Below are positions 61,827 through 64,000 of a stretch of 64,000 nucleotides of DNA, piece after piece. The stretch is from contig NZ_JAMPKY010000003.1 in the NCBI RefSeq assembly GCF_039962255.1, positions 434,001 to 498,000 on the forward strand. The letters run 5' to 3'. A program made the translations under genes and the position numbers. Every line of letters begins with the position of its first letter. The first letter of the stretch is position 1. The notes beneath the pieces were generated by a model. That model was not told where the DNA came from and made no database searches. It saw only the letters and a program-made list of their open reading frames with translations. This DNA comes from Leptolyngbya subtilissima AS-A7 (GTDB taxonomy: Bacteria; Cyanobacteriota; Cyanobacteriia; Phormidesmidales; Phormidesmidaceae).

Positions 61827-62687
61827 ATGAGTCAAGATGCTGCGATCGTAGAGCGCACGATATCGGTCAACGGGCTAACCTGGTTCTACCGTGACCTTCA
61901 GCCCCTAGGCGATTCCTCCCGGCTGCCAGTACTGCTGCTCCACGGTCTGGTATCGCAAAGCTACAGCTGGCGGCAGGTCATGCCTACTCTAGCCCAACGG
62001 GGATTTCGAGCGATCGCCCCCGATTGGCTTGGCCATGGCTTCTCCGATAAACCCGATCGCCGCGACTTTGACTACACCCCCGCTGCCTTGGCCTCCGCCT
62101 TGGGTGGTTTTATCGACGCCTTAGAGCTACCCCAGGTGCATCTAGTGGCCCAGGGATTCCTCGGTTCCGTCGGTATTCAGTACGCCCTCCAGCACCCCGA
62201 GCGAGTCGATCGCCTGGTCATGATCAATGCTCCCATTGGCCCTGGTGCCAAATTGCCCTGGAAGATTCGCCAGATGGGCCTACCCCTGGCTGGCGATATG
62301 ATTACCCAAGATCCGCTCTTGGTCGATCGCACCTTAGAAGGCGGTGGCCCCTACCAAATCGATGACGCTGATTTAGACGTATACCGCCGTCCGTTTCTAA
62401 AAAGCTCCGACGTGGGGCGGGCGTTGATGACCACTGTGCGCCGCATGGATATTGAAGCCAGCAGTCAGGCGATCGCCGCAGCCTTGCCCCACTGGGATCA
62501 CCCCACCCTAGTGCTCTGGGGTCAAAAGGATCCTTGGCTGCCGGTTAGTCTAGCTGAGGCTGCCGTTCAAACCCTACCCAACGGTGAACTACAAACCCTA
62601 GAAGAAGTTGGTCACTATGCCCAAGAGGACTGGGCCGAGAAAGTCGCCGCCGCCCTCGATATCTTCCTGCGTCAGATGGCCGTGTAG
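61827..62687 (+). CDS. Alpha/beta hydrolase-fold protein lacking the nucleophile serine
   Basis: The 286-residue protein has the haloalkane dehalogenase-like fold with HGLVSQSYSW as the oxyanion loop. The nucleophile elbow, usually GHSxGG or GxDWGG, reads VAQGFLGSVGIQ, with Gly110 at the nucleophile site. The acid (WGQKDPW) and the histidine (EVGHYAQED) are present. Without the nucleophile it should not act by the classical mechanism; it could be a binding or structural protein. Similar GFLGS-type sequences occur in cyanobacterial and plastid relatives, so this may be a real subfamily and not a sequencing fault. It starts with ATG at 61827, with AAGG nearby, and is followed by trxA after 161 bases. 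Confidence 0.82.
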   Translation: MSQDAAIVERTISVNGLTWFYRDLQPLGDSSRLPVLLLHGLVSQSYSWRQVMPTLAQRGFRAIAPDWLGHGFSDKPDRRDFDYTPAALASALGGFIDALELPQVHLVAQGFLGSVGIQYALQHPERVDRLVMINAPIGPGAKLPWKIRQMGLPLAGDMITQDPLLVDRTLEGGGPYQIDDADLDVYRRPFLKSSDVGRALMTTVRRMDIEASSQAIAAALPHWDHPTLVLWGQKDPWLPVSLAEAAVQTLPNGELQTLEEVGHYAQEDWAEKVAAALDIFLRQMAV

Positions 62688-62848
62688 CTAATTTCCGACG
62701 AGTCGAGTTAATGCCATCTTTCTTTGCCCATGGCTCAGCCCAATGGATAGTGAGTTAGAACAATAAAATGATTCCTAAATCGATAGCTTATGCTGAATAA
62801 ATGGGCAATGCTGTTGCTTAGGTAATACGGTTACCAAAGGAGTACGCA

Positions 62849-63169
62849 ATGGCGGTTAAACAGCAGTTTCAGAGTTTTGAAGACTTACTGGCTGGAGCTT
62901 CAGGCCCCGTGCTGGTCGATTTTTACGCTACCTGGTGTGGCCCTTGTCAAATGATGGCAGGCATTCTAACCACCGTCAGCAGCCAGCTCAAAGGACAGCT
63001 CAAAATTGTCAAAATCGACACCGATAAGTATCCGCAAATTGCCTCTCAACATCGAATTGCAGCCCTGCCTACGCTAGTGTTATTCAAAGCCGGGCAGCCC
63101 GTAGAGCGCATCGAAGGCGTGCTGCCAGCTGACCAGCTGGTGGCCCGGCTTCAGCCCCATCTGGGCTAG
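62849..63169 (+). CDS. trxA: Thioredoxin with canonical WCGPC site
   Basis: The 106-residue thioredoxin has the active site FYATWCGPCQMM (Cys30 and Cys33) and the cis-proline in ALPTLVLFKAGQ. It should reduce disulphides with electrons from ferredoxin- or NADPH-thioredoxin reductase. The start ATG at 62849 is supported by AAAGGAG at 62836-62842. It may be a thioredoxin of the m or x type used in light-dependent enzyme control. folK starts three bases after its stop, so the two are probably one operon. The second thioredoxin of the window (55.4 kb) has CGLC instead. Confidence 0.95.
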   Translation: MAVKQQFQSFEDLLAGASGPVLVDFYATWCGPCQMMAGILTTVSSQLKGQLKIVKIDTDKYPQIASQHRIAALPTLVLFKAGQPVERIEGVLPADQLVARLQPHLG

Positions 63170-63172
63170 GGC

Positions 63173-63676
63173 ATGACGGTTGTACCCTGTGCGATCGCCC
63201 TGGGCAGCAACTTGGGCGACTCTCGAAAAACTTTGCAGCAAGCCCTCACGGCTCTGCATCAAAATCGCTACATCGATGTCATAGCGCAGTCGAGCCTTTA
63301 TAAAACTGTCGCCATTGGCCCCCCCCAGCCCGATATTCTAAATGCCTGTGCTCTACTCGAGACCTCCCTCTCAGCCCAAGACCTACTCGCTCAGCTACTA
63401 GCCATAGAACAGCACTTCGGTCGAGTGCGTCGTGAGCGGTGGGGCCCACGCACCCTTGACCTCGATTTGCTGTTCTATGGCCAATCGATCATCACTGAAC
63501 CAGCCCTACAAGTTCCCCACCCCCGCCTGCGGGAGCGCGCCTTCGTGCTTATCCCTCTAGCCGAGATTGCTCCGCACTGGCGCGATCCTGTCAGTGGTCA
63601 ATCGATACGCTCCCTACGTCAGGCTGTTGACCCTACTGGAGTTCAGCCACTTGGCCCAATCGGCGCCCTCACTTAA
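63173..63676 (+). CDS. folK: HPPK, 2-amino-4-hydroxy-6-hydroxymethyldihydropteridine pyrophosphokinase
   Basis: HPPK transfers pyrophosphate from ATP to the pterin alcohol in folate synthesis. The 167-residue protein has ALGSNLGDSRKTL at the start, the signature PRTLDLDLLFYGQ with Mg-binding aspartates, and PHPRLRERAFVLIPLAEI near the end. Length and motifs are standard. The start ATG at 63173 is separated by three bases from the trxA stop, so translation may be coupled. The NUDIX gene follows after about 60 bases. Confidence 0.96.
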   Translation: MTVVPCAIALGSNLGDSRKTLQQALTALHQNRYIDVIAQSSLYKTVAIGPPQPDILNACALLETSLSAQDLLAQLLAIEQHFGRVRRERWGPRTLDLDLLFYGQSIITEPALQVPHPRLRERAFVLIPLAEIAPHWRDPVSGQSIRSLRQAVDPTGVQPLGPIGALT

Positions 63677-63738
63677 TCTACGCGCTCTCAGCCCGCTACA
63701 ATAGGTTGACCGCCTGCGCCCTTTCTTCGCCGTTACCT

Positions 63739-64000
63739 ATGCCTTTGGGTCAAGAGCCTCCTCAACTGCTCAAGCAGCGCTTGTTTTATGAGGGTCGCAA
63801 GTTCAACTTTGAGGTCAATCGCCTGCGCCTGCCAAACCGAGCAGAAGGCGACTGGGAATGCATTCGCCATCCTGGCGGGGCCTTAGCTGTACCCGTAACC
63901 GCCAGTGGTGAGTTAATTATGGTGCGTCAGTATCGCTTCGCGGTGCTTGGGCGACTGCTAGAGTTTCCAGCCGGCACAATCGAGGCTGATGAATCCCCTG
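63739..64000 (+). CDS. NUDIX hydrolase, ADP-ribose pyrophosphatase-like (3' truncated by window)
   Basis: Eighty-seven codons of a NUDIX gene are present before the window ends. The part ALAVPVTASGELIMVRQYRFAVLGRLLEFPAGTIEADESP matches the ADP-ribose pyrophosphatase group, with the start of the Nudix box at GTIEADES; the catalytic REUxEE part lies outside. Such enzymes hydrolyse ADP-ribose or related dinucleotides. The ATG at 63739 is preferred because it starts near the normal N-terminus. It lies in the same direction as folK, 62 bases away. Confidence 0.88.
   Translation, partial: MPLGQEPPQLLKQRLFYEGRKFNFEVNRLRLPNRAEGDWECIRHPGGALAVPVTASGELIMVRQYRFAVLGRLLEFPAGTIEADESP

Noticed and set aside
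1..64000. CRISPR array, prophage, insertion sequence or integron
   Set aside because: I found no regularly spaced direct repeats, transposase, integrase, terminase or phage structural genes in the window.

Overview
The window is a 64 kb piece of a cyanobacterial chromosome. The frequent HIP1 octamer GCGATCGC, a carboxysomal-type beta carbonic anhydrase, a CP12 homologue, an Flv1-type flavodiiron protein, phylloquinone genes (menF, menD), a VTE6-like DUF92 protein and several cyanobacterial families (COP23, DUF1824, DUF1350) all point to an oxygenic phototroph. Gene content and GC-rich coding DNA fit a filamentous Leptolyngbya/Nodosilinea-like lineage, but that placement is inference. The window is mostly ordinary chromosome. 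I see no prophage, insertion sequence, CRISPR array or integron, and only one RNA gene, a tRNA-Ser(GGA).

Layout. 0-10 kb: the 3' part of an ABC exporter, a membrane diguanylate cyclase, a gamma-glutamylcyclotransferase-like protein, trpB, a DUF29 gene that looks frameshifted, an RNase D-like exonuclease, a cysteine-free CP12, an RRM protein with a structured leader, and ccaA. 11-16 kb: a HlyB/HlyD-type secretion pair. 16-30 kb: a LysR regulator, a nucleotidyltransferase, a GFA protein, a fibrillin-like protein, hisA, fabI, a serine hydrolase, a large protein with a C-terminal CPBP protease domain, an unusual acidic repeat protein, radC, DUF1824 and an AMIN-domain protein. 30-47 kb: COP23, a hydrolase, a WG-repeat lipoprotein, a DnaQ-like exonuclease, a WecG-type glycosyltransferase, flv1, menF-menD, a histidine kinase, ferredoxins, hisZ, a J-domain/TPR protein and an IMPase. 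47-64 kb: the tRNA, a coiled-coil EamA transporter, a decayed histidine kinase remnant, UbiB/ABC1, a DegT aminotransferase, ribD, a thioredoxin, a CHASE2-GGDEF-EAL protein, DUF92, an RsbW-like protein, DUF1350, a second hydrolase, trxA, folK and a truncated NUDIX gene.

How genes fit together. Carbon fixation and photosynthetic electron flow are represented by ccaA, CP12 and flv1. The menF-menD pair makes phylloquinone precursors, and the DUF92/VTE6-like protein could supply phytyl diphosphate for its side chain. Two cyclic-di-GMP enzymes sit 55 kb apart. The HlyB/HlyD pair lacks an adjacent outer-membrane partner and substrate. The acidic, lysine-free repeat protein at 25.6 kb is a speculative substrate.

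The points most worth a second look are the CP12 lacking all four regulatory cysteines, a hairpin that pairs the ribosome-binding site of the RRM gene, the acidic repeat protein with its double-hairpin leader, two alpha/beta hydrolases missing catalytic residues, the DUF29 frameshift and the histidine kinase remnant. No clearly new multi-gene system was identified.
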